A DNA stretch of 64,000 nt from Sphingomonas sp. Root720 (GCF_001428605.1 NZ_LMID01000015.1:145591-209590), one strand, 5' to 3'. Counted from the stretch's first letter, positions 34,533-44,067 are shown. Numbers and translations: made by a program. Notes: a model not told the origin generated them from the letters alone.

Positions 34533-36133
34533 CCCGCCGCGCTGCGCGGCGGCAGCCGGTGGAGCGACGGGGCGGAGCTCATGCGCAGCCGCGCGGCGAT
34601 CCGGTCGGCGGTGCGCATCGCCAGCGCGACGATGGTCAGGGTCGGGTTGGCCCAGCCCGAGGTCGGGAAAAGCGAGCTGCCCGCGACATAGAGATTGTCG
34701 ATGCCGTGCACCCGCCCCTGCCCGTCGGTGACGCCCTGGCGCGGATCGTCCGCCATGCGGGTCGTGCCCATGTGATGATAGCCGCCGATCGGATGGGTGC
34801 TGATCAGCGGATCGGTCGTCCAGCGGCGCGGCTGCTCGGCCAGCCAAGGCGCGGGTTCGACCTTGCCGAGGCCGAGCCGCTCCAGTTCGCGGCCGAGCGC
34901 GCCGACCAGGCCGCGCACGCTGTCGACGTCGATCGCGCTGGTGCGCCAGTCGAGCCGGGCGCGCGGCATGCCGGTGGCGTCGAGCGCGTCGCCGAGCGTC
35001 ACCCGGCTGTCCGGATTGGGCGCCTGCTCGGCCCGCACCACCAGCGCCAGATCGGTCATGCCGAGCTTCTCCAGCGCCCAGGGCCGGGCCGGATCGACGA
35101 CCTTCTGGAGCGCGTTGACGGTCCGCTTCATCATCTTCCACACATGGCGGCCGCGCGCGGTCGGCGCAGCGTCGTGCTTGATCCGCTCATAGGCGGCGAC
35201 CAGCAGCGCCTGCCGGCTTTCCGCGGAGCGGCGGCCCGCCAGGGTCAGCGAGGTGTTGAGCAGCCCCTCGCGCGCCTGCAGCGCCGGCGCCGCGGCGATC
35301 AGCGGTGCGACCGTCAGCCCGCCGACCCTGTGCCGGCCGAAGGCACGCAGCAGCGCCCAGGTCGCACCGCCCACGATCCTGCCGCCCCGCGCATGCGGAT
35401 GCTCCATGAAGTAGCGGCCGACCTGGTCATGGCCGTTGCCGAGCCCGGACCGCATCACCGACCGCGAGGCGAGCAGCAGTCGCGGATTCTCGATCCCGCC
35501 GGCCGCGAGGACATAGTGTCGCGCGGTAACGGTGAGCCGCTGCCCCGCGAGACCGCGGACGACCAGCCGGTCGACGCCGCGCGCCGATCCCGTCGCCAGG
35601 ATCTCGCGCACCGTGGCGTGGGTGACGACGGTGCAGCGCGGGTGATCGAGCAGGTCGCGGCTGTTGGCGTGGCTGAACCGGTCGAAGCGCTCGTCGAACA
35701 GCCAGGCGGGCGTCGACAGCTCGTCGTCGGCGAAGGCCGGCATCGCCGCGCCGAGCGCGTCGCCGAGGTCGGGCAGACTGCGCGGCAGGCCGAAGGCGGT
35801 GCGCGCCTCGGCATAATAGGGCGCCACCTCCGCATGGTCGATCGGCCAGCCCGAATGGGGAACCCACGGACGGCGCTCGAAATCGATCGGGTCGAACTCG
35901 GCGCAGCGCCCGCCCCAGATCGCGGTCGTGCCGCCGAAGAAGCGCAGCCGCGAATCCTCCAGCCGGTAATATTCCTCGCCGATATTCTCGCCCCGGTTGA
36001 GCGCGGCGGGACCGGCTTCATGGTCGAAGCCGCCGCTTTCGAGCAGGATGACCGAAAGCCCCTCCGCCAGCAGCCGGCGGCAGACGGCGATTCCGGCGGC
36101 GCCCGCGCCGATCACGGCGACGTCGGCGGTCAT
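34529..36133 (-). CDS. GMC-family FAD oxidoreductase
   Basis: A 534-residue FAD-dependent enzyme acting on alcohols or sugars. FAD loop ADVAVIGAGAAGIAVCRRLL (about 3-22) and LLESGG; middle region GRCAEFDPIDFERRPWVPHS; LAAGGIENPRLLL; C-terminal YHHMGTTRMADDPRQGVTD (about 463-481) with the catalytic-side His, and SLFPTSGWANPTLTIVALA. The ATG at 36169 would add 12 residues; I prefer 36133 because MTADVAVIGAGAAG starts right at the dinucleotide fold. Convergent with the sugar dehydrogenase gene, so the pair may share a carbohydrate function. Confidence 0.88.
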   Translation of the reverse strand: MTADVAVIGAGAAGIAVCRRLLAEGLSVILLESGGFDHEAGPAALNRGENIGEEYYRLEDSRLRFFGGTTAIWGGRCAEFDPIDFERRPWVPHSGWPIDHAEVAPYYAEARTAFGLPRSLPDLGDALGAAMPAFADDELSTPAWLFDERFDRFSHANSRDLLDHPRCTVVTHATVREILATGSARGVDRLVVRGLAGQRLTVTARHYVLAAGGIENPRLLLASRSVMRSGLGNGHDQVGRYFMEHPHARGGRIVGGATWALLRAFGRHRVGGLTVAPLIAAAPALQAREGLLNTSLTLAGRRSAESRQALLVAAYERIKHDAAPTARGRHVWKMMKRTVNALQKVVDPARPWALEKLGMTDLALVVRAEQAPNPDSRVTLGDALDATGMPRARLDWRTSAIDVDSVRGLVGALGRELERLGLGKVEPAPWLAEQPRRWTTDPLISTHPIGGYHHMGTTRMADDPRQGVTDGQGRVHGIDNLYVAGSSLFPTSGWANPTLTIVALAMRTADRIAARLRMSSAPSLHRLPPRSAAG

Positions 36134-36379
36134 GCCGTCCGGCCCGCCGCGGTCGAGATCGATATGCACCCAGCTAGGCCTTGTCGGCCTGCCGGCGGTC
36201 GGAAAGCGAGGGGAGAAGCACGGTCACCATCGAACCTCTACGGTCCGGCGGCCGCGCTTATTCCCCCGCAGGCCGTTTTTTGCCGCGAATCGAGGGATCA
36301 TCCGTGCAAAAGATGGGATTGCCCCCCGGGGCCGATATCGGTTAGCGAATCATCGCAAGAGGACGGCTCAAGAAAGACC

Positions 36380-37276
36380 ATGCCCGACGACAGTAGTAGC
36401 AGCGCCGCAGACAGCGGCGGACGATGGTGGCGCGGGCTGCGCTCGCTCTTTGCACCCGAGCAAGAGCCCAGTCTGCGCGACCAGATCGAAGAGGTCATCG
36501 AGGAGCATGCCGGCGACGACGGCGAGGGGGACGACCTGTCCACCGCCGAGCGCGAGATGCTCCGCAATATCCTCCATTTCGGCGAACGGACGGTGGGCGA
36601 CATCGGCGTGCCGCGCGGCGACATCATCGCGGTCCCCGAGACGATCAGCTTCGACGAGTTGATCGCCCGCTTCGCCGAGGCCGAGCACAGCCGCCTGCCC
36701 GTCTATGGCGAGGACCTCGACCATGTGATCGGCATGGTCCATGTGAAGGACGTGTTCCGGATCATCGCCACCGGCGCCCCGCGCCCCGACGCGATCGCCG
36801 GGCTGATCCGCCAGCCGCGCTACGTGCCCTCGTCGATGCGGATCATCGACCTCCTCGCCGAGATGCGCGAGACCCGCACCCATCTGGCGATCGTGCTCAA
36901 CGAATATAGCGGCACCGACGGCCTGGTGACGATCGAGGACCTCGTCGAGGAGATCGTCGGCGACATCGAGGACGAGCATGACGAGATGGAAGCGGATCTG
37001 CTGATCCCGCTCGGCGACGCGATCTGGTCGGCCGACGCCCGCGCCGAACTGGAGGACGTCGCCCGCCTGATCGATCCACGGCTCGCCGACATAGACGACG
37101 ATGTCGAGACGCTGGGCGGCCTCGCCTCCGCGCTGGCGGGACAGGTGCCGCAGCCGGGCCAGATCGTCGAGCATCCGAGCGGCTGGCGGCTCGAGATCAC
37201 CGATGCCGACGAACGGCGGGTCAGGAAGTTGCTGCTGCACCCGCCGGTCGCCGAAGAACGGGGCGGGGAGGCGTGA
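36380..37276 (+). CDS. corC: CorC/HlyC-type CBS-domain protein
   Basis: A 298-residue cytosolic protein: an acidic N-terminus (SLRDQIEEVIEEHAGDDGEG, about 29-48), two CBS domains (about 72-195; VGDIGVPRGDIIAVPETISF and DLLAEMRETRTHLAIVLNEY, then GTDGLVTIEDLVEEIVGDIE) and a C-terminal CorC/HlyC domain (ADLLIPLGD... to the end). Linked to magnesium/cobalt resistance. In most alphaproteobacteria it lies directly behind ybeY and before lnt; here foreign-looking genes flank it on both sides. The 210-bp leader has no gene. Confidence 0.9.
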   Translation: MPDDSSSSAADSGGRWWRGLRSLFAPEQEPSLRDQIEEVIEEHAGDDGEGDDLSTAEREMLRNILHFGERTVGDIGVPRGDIIAVPETISFDELIARFAEAEHSRLPVYGEDLDHVIGMVHVKDVFRIIATGAPRPDAIAGLIRQPRYVPSSMRIIDLLAEMRETRTHLAIVLNEYSGTDGLVTIEDLVEEIVGDIEDEHDEMEADLLIPLGDAIWSADARAELEDVARLIDPRLADIDDDVETLGGLASALAGQVPQPGQIVEHPSGWRLEITDADERRVRKLLLHPPVAEERGGEA

Positions 37277-37421
37277 ACCGCCGCGGCGTTCGCCGGACGG
37301 CGGGACCGGAGCGGGCGATGCGAGATGCCGGAACTTTCTCCGGAATTTCCCGCTCTCCCACGATGTCGATTGCCGGATGGATGCGATATAGGGGCGGAAT
37401 GAAGCCCGTCGGAGAGCTGCC

Positions 37422-38771
37422 GTGACGACCAAGAAGAAGCTGCTGATCGCCCTGCCCGTCCTGCTCGTCATCGCGGCGCTGGCGGCGCTCTACGTGCTGG
37501 CGACCAGCGAGACCGCCGAGGTCGACTTCGCCAAGGTGACCGGCCCCAGGCCCGAGATCACCGCGCCGCGGGAGACGCTGATCCCGACGCTGAACGTCGC
37601 CAAGGCGACCGGCTGGAAGGCGGGCGAGAAACCCACCGCCGCCGCGGGATTGTCGGTCGCCGCCTTCGCCGAAGGGCTGACCCATCCACGCTGGATCTAC
37701 GCCCTGCCCAATGGCGACATACTGGTGAGCGAAAGCAACTCGCCGACGCGCGACGACGAGAATGGCGGCGGCGGCATCACCGGCTTCGTCATGGAGAAGG
37801 CGATGGCACGCGCGGGCGCGGGCGTCGCGTCCCCCAACCGGATCATCCTGCTGCGCGATGCCGACGGCGACGGCAAGGCCGAGCTGAAGACGGTGCTGAT
37901 CGCGGGACTGAACTCGCCGAGCGGCATGGCCTGGACCGACGGCCAGCTCTATATCGGCAATACCGACGCGCTGGTCCGCGTCCCCTTCACCCCCGGACAG
38001 ACGAAGATCGACGCCAAGCCGGTCGTCGTCGCGAAGCTGCCGGGCGGCTATAACCATTGGGCCCGGAACCTGCTGCTCGCGCCCGACGGCAAGTCGATCT
38101 ACGTCGCGGTCGGCTCGGCGTCGAACATCGCCGAGCGCGGGCTGGACCTCGAGGAGAAGCGCGCCGCTATCCTTCAGGTCGCCCTGCCCTCGGGCAAGGA
38201 CCGGGTCTTCGCCTATGGCCTGCGCAATCCGAACGGCATGGCCTATGAGCCCACCACCGGCGACCTGTGGACCGTGGTCAACGAACGCGACATGATCGGG
38301 TCGGACCTGGTCCCCGACTATCTGACCGAAGTGCAGCTCGGCGGCTTCTACGGCTGGCCCTGGTATTATTGGGGCGGCTATGTCGACAAGCGCGTGCCCG
38401 AGCCGGAGGACGACCTCCAATCCTATGTCATCCGGCCGGACTATGCGCTGGGGCCGCATGTCGCCGCGCTGGGCCTGACCTTCACCGACGGCGCGATCCT
38501 CGGGCCGGAATATGCGAGCGGTGCCTTCATCGCCGAGCATGGCTCGTGGAACCGCCGGCCGCGCTCGGGCTACAAGGTGGTGTTCGTCCCGTTCGCCCAG
38601 GGCAAGCCGATGGGCAAGCCGGTCGACGTACTGACCGGCTTCCTCTCCGCCGACGGGGAGGCACGCGGTCGACCGGTGGCGGTGACGGTCGGCACGCGTG
38701 GCGGGCTGCTCGTTACCGACGATGTCGGCGGCAAGATCTGGCGGGTAACGGCGGCACCACCGGCGAAATAG
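37422..38771 (+). CDS. PQQ-dependent sugar (sorbosone-type) dehydrogenase
   Basis: A 449-residue protein with one N-terminal membrane segment (about 7-27, LLIALPVLLVIAALAALYVL) acting as anchor or uncleaved signal. The beta-propeller resembles L-sorbosone dehydrogenase: GLTHPRWIYALPNGDILVSE (about 83-102), LLRDADGDGKAELKTVLIAG, LNSPSGMAW, GYNHWARNLLLAPDGKSIYV, YGLRNPNGMAYEP and IAEHGSWNRRPRSGYKVVFV. Probably oxidises sugars in the periplasm. GTG start at 37422 after GGAGAG. It stands where lnt would be expected after corC. Confidence 0.87.
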   Translation: MTTKKKLLIALPVLLVIAALAALYVLATSETAEVDFAKVTGPRPEITAPRETLIPTLNVAKATGWKAGEKPTAAAGLSVAAFAEGLTHPRWIYALPNGDILVSESNSPTRDDENGGGGITGFVMEKAMARAGAGVASPNRIILLRDADGDGKAELKTVLIAGLNSPSGMAWTDGQLYIGNTDALVRVPFTPGQTKIDAKPVVVAKLPGGYNHWARNLLLAPDGKSIYVAVGSASNIAERGLDLEEKRAAILQVALPSGKDRVFAYGLRNPNGMAYEPTTGDLWTVVNERDMIGSDLVPDYLTEVQLGGFYGWPWYYWGGYVDKRVPEPEDDLQSYVIRPDYALGPHVAALGLTFTDGAILGPEYASGAFIAEHGSWNRRPRSGYKVVFVPFAQGKPMGKPVDVLTGFLSADGEARGRPVAVTVGTRGGLLVTDDVGGKIWRVTAAPPAK

Positions 38772-38855
38772 GCGCCGGGGCCGCCATCGCCGCGAAAACC
38801 GTGGTCACCCCGGCCCTTCCGTCGGCGGCGGCGTGGAAAGACGGAGAAAAAGGGA

Positions 38856-38880
38856 GATCCTGGCTTTCGCCAGGACGATC
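38856..38880. repeat. Remnant of short palindromic repeat, family A
   Basis: GATCCTGGCTTTCGCCAGGA (from 38856) contains the hairpin CCTGGC-TTTC-GCCAGG at 38859-38874 and matches the right arm of the family A repeats at 13112-13131 and 42345-42367. The left arm is degenerate. It lies between the convergent sorbosone dehydrogenase and bpt genes. Confidence 0.5.
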
Positions 38881-38889
38881 GCGGCGGCG

Positions 38890-39690
38890 TCAGATCAGCT
38901 GGCTGAGCTTCGACGGGGCCGGGAAACCGGCAGCCGCACCCTCGGCCGGCAGCGCGGGCGCCTCGAACCGGTGCCAGCCGCCCGCCGACAGCCGTTCGAG
39001 CGGCTGGAAACGGGTCTTGTACTGCATACGTGCCGAGCCCTCGACCCAATAGCCGAGATAGACGTAGGGCAGGCCGTTTTCGGCGGCGCGGCGGATATGC
39101 TCGAGGATGATGTAGGTGCCCATGCCGGGGCGCGCGTCGTCCTCGGTCTCGAAAAAGCTGTAGACCATCGACAGGCCGTCGGACTGGGTATCGGTCAGGC
39201 AGGCGCCGACCAATTTGCCCGGACGGCCGTTCGAGGCGGGTTCGCGATATTCGACGACATGGGTCTTCACCGGGGTCTGCTCGACCATGTCGGCGAAATC
39301 GAGCTCGTCCATCTGGGCCATGCCGCCGCCCGGGTGCCGGGCCTTGAGATAGCGGCGCAGCAGCGCGAACTGCTCCTCGGTCGTCCAGGGCTTGCACACG
39401 CTGACCTCAAGGTCGGCATGACGGCGCATCAGCTTGCGCTGGCTGGCGTTGGGCTTGAACTCGGCAGCGGCGACGCGGACCGAGACGCAGGCCTGGCAAT
39501 CGACGCAGGTCGGCCGATAGGCGACGCCCTGGCTGCGGCGGAAACCGATTCGGCCGAGCGCATCGTTGAGCTCGGAAGCGTTGGGGCCCGACAGTTCGGT
39601 GAACACCTTCCGCTCGGTACGGCCGGCCAGATAGGGGCAAGGGCCGGGGGTCGTCACGAAGAAGCGCGGAAATCGGAACTGCGCCGTCAT
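38890..39690 (-). CDS. bpt: Aspartate/glutamate leucyltransferase (bacterial N-end rule)
   Basis: The 266-residue Bpt moves leucine from Leu-tRNA to proteins with N-terminal Asp or Glu, marking them for ClpAP. Family blocks: [20 protein letters not shown] (about 16-35), the Cys-rich [16 protein letters not shown] (about 58-73), [15 protein letters not shown], and the GNAT-like end [39 protein letters not shown]. Complete and of normal length. Upstream lies a gene-free 345 bp with palindromic element copy 3. Confidence 0.93.
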   Translation of the reverse strand: MTAQFRFPRFFVTTPGPCPYLAGRTERKVFTELSGPNASELNDALGRIGFRRSQGVAYRPTCVDCQACVSVRVAAAEFKPNASQRKLMRRHADLEVSVCKPWTTEEQFALLRRYLKARHPGGGMAQMDELDFADMVEQTPVKTHVVEYREPASNGRPGKLVGACLTDTQSDGLSMVYSFFETEDDARPGMGTYIILEHIRRAAENGLPYVYLGYWVEGSARMQYKTRFQPLERLSAGGWHRFEAPALPAEGAAAGFPAPSKLSQLI

Positions 39691-39805
39691 TCGAAAGCCT
39701 GCCCCATGAAATTACCGACCCCACTGGTCCTTCCGGGACTATGCCTACGCATGGACGTCATGAAAAGACCATTAACCTCGATTCTTTTTAGGCTTTTGTC
39801 TGAAA

Positions 39806-40010
39806 GCCTCAGGCGCCGGCGGTCGCATCCGCGACCTTGGCTATCCTCGCATAAGCTCGGGCGGCCGTTCGGCCTTGCGGGGCGCTGACGCGTCCCGACG
39901 CAGAGTTGATCGTCGGAGCCTGCCAAGGATCCGCACGCGCGGACGCGCGCCCGAGCTTATGCGAGGATAGCCAAGCGAGGCGGATGCCTCGCGCCCGGCG
40001 CTTGAGGGCC
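39806..40010. repeat. Large palindromic element, copy 3
   Basis: A 205-bp element, from GCCTCAGGCGCCGG to CGGCGCTTGAGGGCC. Inner arms TTGGCTATCCTCGCATAAGC (39837-39856) and its inverse near 39954-39973. Local hairpins: GGTCGC-ATCC-GCGACC, GCGAGGC-GGAT-GCCTCGC, GGCCG-TT-CGGCC and GGGGCGC-TGAC-GCGTCCC. The right end lies 26 bp from the ilvA stop codon. T-rich sequence precedes and ACAAACAAA follows. Except for the repeat I see nothing else in 39691-40035. Confidence 0.92.
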
Positions 40011-40035
40011 AACAAACAAACGGCCCAAGCCGGCC

Positions 40036-41283
40036 TCAGCCGGCTTCGACCGTCTGCACCTCATAGCCCTCGTGGTTCAGCGCCTTGAGGAGCCGTTCGA
40101 GATGCGCCGCGTCGCGGGTCTCGCATTCGATCTCCGCGATCAGGCCCTTGGCGGGCAGGGTCGTGAAGACGCGCTGGTGATAGACCTCCACGATGTTGAC
40201 CTGCTGCTCGTCGAACACGCGGGCGACGTGGAACAACGCGCCGGGCCGGTCCTGCAGCCGGATGCTGAGGCGCGCGAGCCGGCCCGAGCGGGCAAGGTCG
40301 CGCAGCAGCACGTTGGCGAGCAGGCGGGTGTCGATGTTGCCGCCGGTCAGGATCACGCCGACATTGCGCCCGCGGATCAGCTTCGGATGGCCGAGCAGCG
40401 CGGCGAGGCCGGCCGCGCCGGCGCCCTCGACCACGGTCTTCTCGATCTGGAGCAGCATCGACAGCGCCGTTTCCATGTCGCGCTCGTTCACCAGCACGAT
40501 GTCGTCGACCAGCGAGCGGACGATGCCGCTGGTGACGAGGCCCGGCTGTTTGACGGCGATGCCCTCGGCCAGCGTATCGCCTTCGCAGGGCAGGATCAGC
40601 CCTTTCATCTTGGCGTACATCGACGGATAGAGCTCGGCCTGGACGCCGATCACCCGCGGCGGACGCGGTGCCGAACGCGCGACCACGGCGCTCCCCGAAA
40701 TCAGGCCCCCGCCGCCGATCGGCACGACCAGCGTGTCGATCTCGGGCGCGTCCTCGAGCATTTCGAGCGCGACCGTGCCCTGCCCCGCGATCACGTCGGG
40801 ATCGTCGAACGGATGGACGAAGGTCAGCCCCTCGCGCTGCTCGAGCAGGCGCGCGGCCTCATAGGCATCGTCGTAGCGCTCGCCCGCCATGACGACGCGC
40901 GCGCCATGGCCCTCGGTCTGCTGGACCTTCACCGTCGGGGTCGGCTTGGGCATCACGATCGTGACCGGAATGCCGAGCCGCGCGCCATGATAGGCGAGGC
41001 CCTGGGCGTGGTTGCCGGCCGACGCGGCGATCACGCCGCGCGCCTTCTGCTCGTCGGTGAGCTGGAGCAGCTTGTTGAGCGCGCCGCGTTCCTTATAGGC
41101 GGCGGTGAACTGGAGATTCTCGAATTTCAGCCAGACATTGGCGCCGGTAATGTTGCTGAGCGTGCGGCTTCTCAGGATCGGGGTACGAACGATCGACGAG
41201 GAAATCCGCGCATGCGCTGCGCGGACGTCATCGATCGTCACGGGGACGCCGTCGGCGTCGGTCTGGATCTGCACGCTTGCCAT
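40036..41283 (-). CDS. ilvA: Threonine ammonia-lyase
   Basis: The 415-residue PLP enzyme makes 2-oxobutanoate from threonine, feeding isoleucine synthesis. PLP lysine in KFENLQFTAAYKERGALNKL (Lys in TAAYKERG, about 64), SAGNHAQGLAYHGARLGIP, and the glycine loop VVPIGGGGLISGSAVVA (about 185-201). C-terminal ACT-like domain (about 325-405, RLSIRLQDRPGALFHVARVF). With one ACT domain it matches the short threonine dehydratase form; a serine/threonine catabolic role is possible. Single gene; the palindromic element follows. Confidence 0.92.
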   Translation of the reverse strand: MASVQIQTDADGVPVTIDDVRAAHARISSSIVRTPILRSRTLSNITGANVWLKFENLQFTAAYKERGALNKLLQLTDEQKARGVIAASAGNHAQGLAYHGARLGIPVTIVMPKPTPTVKVQQTEGHGARVVMAGERYDDAYEAARLLEQREGLTFVHPFDDPDVIAGQGTVALEMLEDAPEIDTLVVPIGGGGLISGSAVVARSAPRPPRVIGVQAELYPSMYAKMKGLILPCEGDTLAEGIAVKQPGLVTSGIVRSLVDDIVLVNERDMETALSMLLQIEKTVVEGAGAAGLAALLGHPKLIRGRNVGVILTGGNIDTRLLANVLLRDLARSGRLARLSIRLQDRPGALFHVARVFDEQQVNIVEVYHQRVFTTLPAKGLIAEIECETRDAAHLERLLKALNHEGYEVQTVEAG

Positions 41284-41348
41284 AGTGGCCGCGCCATAGC
41301 CGATTAGTCAGCAGACTCCTAGCGCCGCCGGAAAATCCATCTTATGCG

Positions 41349-42224
41349 ATGCCCATGGCAAAACTGAGCTTTCTGGGGATGGGCGCGATGGGCGCCCCTA
41401 TCGCGCGACACCTGGCCGAGGCGGGCCATGACGTCACCGTCTACAACCGGACCCGCGCCAAGGCCGAAGCCTGGGTCGAAAAGCATGGGGGGCGCTGGGC
41501 ACCCACCCCGGCCGCGGCCGCCGAGGATGCCGATGCGGTGCTGAGCTGCGTCGGCGCCGACGGCGACCTCGAGGCGGTGACCCTGCGCAAGGACGGCTGC
41601 TTCGCCGCGATGAAGAAGGGCGCGCTCTACATCGACCACACCACGGCATCGGCGAAGATCGCCCGCCAGCTCGCCGTCGAGGGCCGCGATCGCGGCCTGC
41701 TGGTCGTCGACGCCCCCGTCTCGGGCGGCCAGTCGGGCGCCGAGGCCGGCACGCTGTCGATCATGTGCGGCGGATCGGACAAGGCGATGGAGGCGGCGAT
41801 CCCGCTGATGGAGGCCTATTCGTCGCGGATCGTCCACATCGGCGGACCCGGCGCGGGCCAGACCACCAAGATGGTCAACCAGATCTGCATCGCCGGCGCG
41901 ATGCAGAGCGCGGCCGAGGCGCTGCGCTTCGCCCAGAACGCCGATCTCGACCTCGACAAGGTGTTCGAGGCGGTGTCGGGCGGGGCGGCGGCGAGCTGGT
42001 ACATGGTCAACCGCTGGAAGACGATGTCGGACGACAGCTTCGATTTCGGCTTCGCGGTCAACTGGATGCGCAAGGACCTCGGCATCGCGATCGAGGAGGC
42101 CCGTTCCAACGGCGCCTCGCTCCCGTTCGCGGCGCTCGCCGACCAGTTCTATGCCGACGCCCAGGCGCTCGGCTGCGGCCGGCTCGACATTTCCTCGGTG
42201 GTGAAGAGGCTGCCGAAGACGTGA
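41349..42224 (+). CDS. 3-hydroxyisobutyrate dehydrogenase family oxidoreductase
   Basis: A 291-residue beta-hydroxyacid dehydrogenase. NAD(P) loop LSFLGMGAMGAPIARHLAEA (about 6-25), substrate motif VVDAPVSGGQSGAEAGTLSI (about 119-138) and the catalytic lysine in GPGAGQTTKMVNQ (about 165-177). Related enzymes reduce tartronate, succinic or glyoxylic semialdehyde, or methylmalonate semialdehyde; the substrate is not decided. The start may equally be the ATG at 41355. Divergent from ilvA with a 65-bp gap. Confidence 0.88.
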   Translation: MPMAKLSFLGMGAMGAPIARHLAEAGHDVTVYNRTRAKAEAWVEKHGGRWAPTPAAAAEDADAVLSCVGADGDLEAVTLRKDGCFAAMKKGALYIDHTTASAKIARQLAVEGRDRGLLVVDAPVSGGQSGAEAGTLSIMCGGSDKAMEAAIPLMEAYSSRIVHIGGPGAGQTTKMVNQICIAGAMQSAAEALRFAQNADLDLDKVFEAVSGGAAASWYMVNRWKTMSDDSFDFGFAVNWMRKDLGIAIEEARSNGASLPFAALADQFYADAQALGCGRLDISSVVKRLPKT

Positions 42225-42273
42225 AGCCCCTTTCCCTTCAGGGGACGATTGCATGATCGTCACACTCCCTTTT

Positions 42274-42367
42274 CGTCATTCCCGGGAAAGCGGAAATCCA
42301 CGATCACGGAACGCTCGTTGCTCGAAGGTGCCGCCGTCCATGGACTCCCGCTTTCGCGGGAATGACG
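42274..42367. repeat. Short palindromic repeat, family A, at the start of the amidohydrolase gene
   Basis: CGTCATTCCCGGGAAAGCGG (from 42274) and CCGCTTTCGCGGGAATGACG (ending 42367) are the two arms, each with the TTTC or GAAA loop of the family. The only good ATG for the following gene (42340) lies in the right arm, so that the first residues MDSRFRGNDGG are repeat-encoded. Confidence 0.85.
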
Positions 42368-44067
42368 GCGGAAGGACGAAGCGACTCGCCCTCGCCCTCG
42401 CCCTCCTCGCCACCCCCGCGCTGGCCGACGGCCTGATCGACAATGCCAATGGCTACACCTTCGACGGCAAGGGACAGCTGGTCCGCTTCAACGGCCTGCT
42501 GATCGACGAGCGGGGGAAGGTCGCGAAGCTGCTCGACCGCAACGACAAGCGGCCCGAGAAGCTCGACTTCCGGCTCGACGCCGGGGGCCGCACCGTCGTC
42601 CCGGGCCTGGTCGACGCGCACAGCCATGTGATGGCGCTGGGCGAGGCCGCGCTGTCGCTCGACCTGTCGGGCACGCGCAGCCTGGCCGAGATGCAGGCGG
42701 CGCTGCGCACATATGCCGCCGCCCGGCCCACCCCGCCCTGGATCCGGGGCGGCGGCTGGAACCAGGAGCGCTGGGGGCTGGGCCGCTTCCCGACCGCGGC
42801 GGACATCGACGCGGTGACCCCGGGCCGGCCGGTCGTGCTCGATCGGGTCGACGGCCACGCCCTCCTCGCCAATTCGGCGGCGATCGCCGCGGCCGGGATC
42901 ACCGCCGCGACCAAGGACCCGCCCGGCGGCCGCATCGAGCGCGACGCCAGGGGCCGCCCGACCGGCGTGTTCGTCGATGCCGCACAGAAGCTGATCATGG
43001 ACGCCGTCCCGCCGATGCTGCCGCGCGACCGCGACGCCGCGCTTGCCAAGGCGCAGGAGATATTGCTCGGCTACGGCATCACCGCGACCGCCGACATGGG
43101 CACGAGCGACGACGACTGGCAGGTAATGCGCCGGGCGGGCGACGCGGGGCGGCTCAGGGTCCGGATCCTCTCCTATGCGGGCGGCATCCCCACCCTGCTC
43201 GCCATCGCCGGGACCGGGCCGACGCCCTGGCTCTACGACGGCCGGCTGCGGATGATCGGCGTGAAGCTCTATGGCGACGGCGCACTCGGATCGCGCGGCG
43301 CATGGCTCAAGGCGCCCTATGCCGACGCACCCGGCCAGAAGGGCCTCCAGTTCCTTGACGACGCCAAGCTGCGCAACCTGATGAGCCGCGCGGCGATGGA
43401 CGGCTTCCAGACCGCGGTCCACGCGATCGGCGACGCCGCCAATGCCCAGGTGCTCGACGCGATCGACGAACTCGCCGCCACCTACAAGGGCGACCGGCGC
43501 TGGCGGATCGAACATGCCCAGATCGTCGACCCGGCCGACCTGCCGCGCTTCGCGAAGAATGGCATCGTCGCCTCGATGCAGCCGGTCCACCAGACCTCCG
43601 ACCGGCTGATGGCCGAGGCGCGGCTGGGGCCGAACCGGCTCGGCGGCGCCTATGCGTGGAAGGCGATGCTCGACAACAAGGTGCCGCTGGCGTTCGGATC
43701 GGACACGCCGGTCGAGAGCCCCAACCCCTTCCCCGCGATGGCGGCGGCGGTCAGCCGGCAGGACCCGGCCGGCCAGCCGCCGGGCGGATGGCAGCCGCAA
43801 CAGGCCGTCAGCCTGACCGAGGCCTTTCGCGCCTTCACGACGACGGCGGCCTATGCGGGCTTCGCCGAGGATCGCATCGGTTCGCTGGCGCCGGGGCACA
43901 TGGCCGACTTCCTGATCCTCGACCGCGACATCTTCACCGCCGGTATCGCCGACCTGCGTGCGGCCCGGCCGCTCGAAACCTGGATCGGCGGCAAGCGCGC
44001 CTGGACCGCCACGCCGGGATCGTCGGCTGCAGCGTCGGCTACATCGCCAAAAGGATCATCAAACTGA
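42340..44067 (+). CDS. Secreted amidohydrolase (YtcJ-like, Amidohydro_3)
   Basis: A 575-residue metal-dependent hydrolase. After the repeat-encoded MDSRFRGNDGG comes RTKRLALALALLATPALA, a good signal peptide core. Enzyme motifs: VVPGLVDAHSHV (HxH, about 87-98), MIGVKLYGDGALGSRGAWLK (metal Lys, about 306-325), VHAIGDAANAQVLDAIDELA, WRIEHAQIV and PLAFGSDTPVESPNPF (Asp). Substrate unknown; the family cleaves N-substituted amino acids or cyclic amides. The frame continues to an ATG at 42253 inside the other repeat arm, less likely. The signal peptide's charged part is formed by or next to the repeat. Confidence 0.85.
   Translation: MDSRFRGNDGGRTKRLALALALLATPALADGLIDNANGYTFDGKGQLVRFNGLLIDERGKVAKLLDRNDKRPEKLDFRLDAGGRTVVPGLVDAHSHVMALGEAALSLDLSGTRSLAEMQAALRTYAAARPTPPWIRGGGWNQERWGLGRFPTAADIDAVTPGRPVVLDRVDGHALLANSAAIAAAGITAATKDPPGGRIERDARGRPTGVFVDAAQKLIMDAVPPMLPRDRDAALAKAQEILLGYGITATADMGTSDDDWQVMRRAGDAGRLRVRILSYAGGIPTLLAIAGTGPTPWLYDGRLRMIGVKLYGDGALGSRGAWLKAPYADAPGQKGLQFLDDAKLRNLMSRAAMDGFQTAVHAIGDAANAQVLDAIDELAATYKGDRRWRIEHAQIVDPADLPRFAKNGIVASMQPVHQTSDRLMAEARLGPNRLGGAYAWKAMLDNKVPLAFGSDTPVESPNPFPAMAAAVSRQDPAGQPPGGWQPQQAVSLTEAFRAFTTTAAYAGFAEDRIGSLAPGHMADFLILDRDIFTAGIADLRAARPLETWIGGKRAWTATPGSSAAASATSPKGSSN

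Noticed and set aside
39687-39926. Small proteins containing [13 protein letters not shown] or similar, read from the palindromic elements on either strand
   Set aside because: The shared peptide is a by-product of the conserved palindrome arm; no ribosome site or codon bias supports translation.
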